DNA of 42,556 bases, taken from positions 1-42,556 of the forward strand of contig JACOUA010000220.1 in NCBI GenBank assembly GCA_016178075.1, given 5' to 3'. A model generated the notes under the pieces. The model was not told the DNA's origin and searched no databases. It was given only the letters and a program-made list of their open reading frames with translations. The position numbers and the translations under genes are program-made. Positions within the stretch are counted from its first letter, which is position 1. Each line of letters begins with the position of its first letter. The stretch comes from Acidobacteriota bacterium (GTDB lineage: Bacteria; Acidobacteriota; Vicinamibacteria; Vicinamibacterales; JACQTH01). Of this stretch, positions 41,225 through 42,556 are shown one piece after another.

Positions 41225-42556
41225 ATGTCAACTGCAACCCAGACCATCGAACAGCTCGCGAACCGCGAGTACAAGTACGGCTTCTACACCGACATCGAGA
41301 CCGAGACGGTGCCGAAGGGGCTGAGCGAGGACACGATCCGGCTGATCTCGGCGAAGAAGCACGAGCCGGAGTGGCTGCTCGACTGGCGGCTCAAGGCGTA
41401 CCGCATCTGGCTCGGCATGACGGAGCCGACCTGGGCCAACGTCAAGTACCCGACGATCGACTACCAGGACATCGTGTACTACTCGGCCCCGAAGAAGCGG
41501 CCGGCGCTGAACAGTCTGGACGAGGTCGATCCCGAGGTTCGGTCGACGTTCGAGAAGCTCGGCATCCCGCTCGAGGAGCAGAAGCTGCTGGCCGGCGTCG
41601 CGGTCGATGCTGTCTTCGACAGCGTCTCGGTCGCGACGACCTTCAGGTCGAAACTGGCCGAGCTGGGCATCATTTTTTGCTCGTTTTCGGAAGCGGTGCT
41701 GGAGCACCCCGAACTCGTGAAGAAGTATCTCGGATCGGTCGTGCCGTACTCGGACAACTTCTTCGCTTCGCTCAACTCGGCCGTCTTCAGCGACGGGTCG
41801 TTCGCCTACATTCCGAAGGGCGTGCGGTGCCCGATGGAGTTGTCCACGTACTTCCGGATCAACGCGCAGAATACGGGGCAGTTCGAGCGGACGCTCATCG
41901 TGGCGGACGAGGGCTCGTATGTGAGCTACCTGGAAGGCTGCACGGCGCCGATGCGCGACGAGAACCAGCTTCACGCCGCCGTTGTCGAGCTGGTCGCGCT
42001 CGACAACGCGACGATCAAGTACTCGACCATCCAGAACTGGTATCCGGGTGACAAGCAGGGCAAGGGCGGCATTTACAACTTCGTGACCAAGCGCGGCCGG
42101 GCGCAGGGCGTGAACTCCAAGATCACCTGGACGCAGGTCGAGACCGGATCGGCCATCACGTGGAAGTATCCGGGCTGCATCCTGCAGGGCGACAACTCGG
42201 TGGGTGAGTTCTACTCGGTGGCGACGACGAACAACTGGCAGCAGGCCGATACCGGCACGAAGATGATTCATCTGGGGAAGAACACCCGCAGCACCATCGT
42301 GTCGAAGGGGATTTCGGCGGGCCACGGCCAGAACACGTATCGAGGGATGGTCAAGATCGGGAAGCCGGCGCAGCAGGCGCGGAACTACTCGCAGTGCGAC
42401 TCGCTGCTCATCGGCGACAAGTGCGGCGCCCACACCTTCCCGTATCTCGAGATTCGGAACACCTCCGCGCGCGTCGAGCACGAGGCGTCGACGTCGAAGA
42501 TCGGCGAGGACCAGATCTTCTACTGCCGGCAGCGCGGCCTCTCGACCGAGGACGCG
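41225..42556 (+). CDS. sufB: SufB, Fe-S cluster scaffold subunit (runs off the window)
   Basis: The first 444 codons of a protein of roughly 470-480; ATG at 41225 with AAGG upstream, open to the last base. [76 protein letters not shown] and [20 protein letters not shown] are diagnostic. [16 protein letters not shown] holds the Cys aligned with E. coli Cys405, and [20 protein letters not shown] follows. With SufC and SufD it assembles Fe-S clusters; those genes are expected just beyond the window. Confidence 0.97.
   Translation, partial: MSTATQTIEQLANREYKYGFYTDIETETVPKGLSEDTIRLISAKKHEPEWLLDWRLKAYRIWLGMTEPTWANVKYPTIDYQDIVYYSAPKKRPALNSLDEVDPEVRSTFEKLGIPLEEQKLLAGVAVDAVFDSVSVATTFRSKLAELGIIFCSFSEAVLEHPELVKKYLGSVVPYSDNFFASLNSAVFSDGSFAYIPKGVRCPMELSTYFRINAQNTGQFERTLIVADEGSYVSYLEGCTAPMRDENQLHAAVVELVALDNATIKYSTIQNWYPGDKQGKGGIYNFVTKRGRAQGVNSKITWTQVETGSAITWKYPGCILQGDNSVGEFYSVATTNNWQQADTGTKMIHLGKNTRSTIVSKGISAGHGQNTYRGMVKIGKPAQQARNYSQCDSLLIGDKCGAHTFPYLEIRNTSARVEHEASTSKIGEDQIFYCRQRGLSTEDA

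Noticed and set aside
1-42556. tRNA, rRNA or CRISPR arrays
   Set aside because: No tRNA-like cloverleaf, rRNA segment or regularly spaced identical repeats noticed by eye; a covariance-model scan was not possible.

Overview
The window is GC-rich, gene-dense bacterial DNA without rRNA, tRNA or CRISPR. Several traits point to an Acidobacteriota-like soil lineage, possibly Vicinamibacteria: many Sec-exported proteins, a CadC-type winged-helix regulator fused to TPRs, ParC/ParE-type topoisomerase genes with in-frame palindromic insertions, and abundant hairpin-forming intergenic repeats. This placement is an inference from gene style, not from a marker phylogeny.

Layout. 1-2943: a membrane-anchored fragment, a Cys-rich exported protein, a lower-GC lipoprotein and an exported methyltransferase, with a truncated MITE joined to a methyltransferase remnant. 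3049-8027 (minus): parC, a small zinc-ribbon gene and parE. 8351-13204: a MATE exporter, then an OFA-type MFS carrier divergent from an acetyl/propionyl-CoA synthetase (monocarboxylate uptake and activation). 13478-17344 (minus): a secreted metzincin protease with a beta-propeller, then an exported DinB protein. 17541-22292: an ArsR-methyltransferase regulator and metH. 22383-27739: Fpg/Nei glycosylase, a secreted atypical kinase next to a secreted PPP-type phosphatase, and a secreted prolyl oligopeptidase. 27957-40104: a winged-helix/TPR regulator divergent from a tightly packed eight-gene plus-strand cluster of exported proteins ending in TolC and an adaptor-permease fusion. 40305-42556: the start of a SUF operon (Rrf2 regulator, A-type carrier, sufB running off the window).

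The most novel material is 29741-40104. Two large exported paralogs share an eight-cysteine plan (4-1-2-1) and a C-terminal helical module. A third gene carries that module almost alone. They are interleaved with a proline-rich exported protein and a concanavalin-A-like protein, and followed by a tripartite-type export pair. The regulator beside them has four tandem 11-bp units abutting its start codon, a plausible OmpR-type operator.

Three conserved genes carry small frame-breaking changes near their 3' ends: a 25-bp tandem duplication in parC, a 41-bp tandem duplication in the glycosylase, and a probable short deletion in the A-type Fe-S carrier. These may be real or assembly/consensus errors, and they should be checked against reads before any biological reading.
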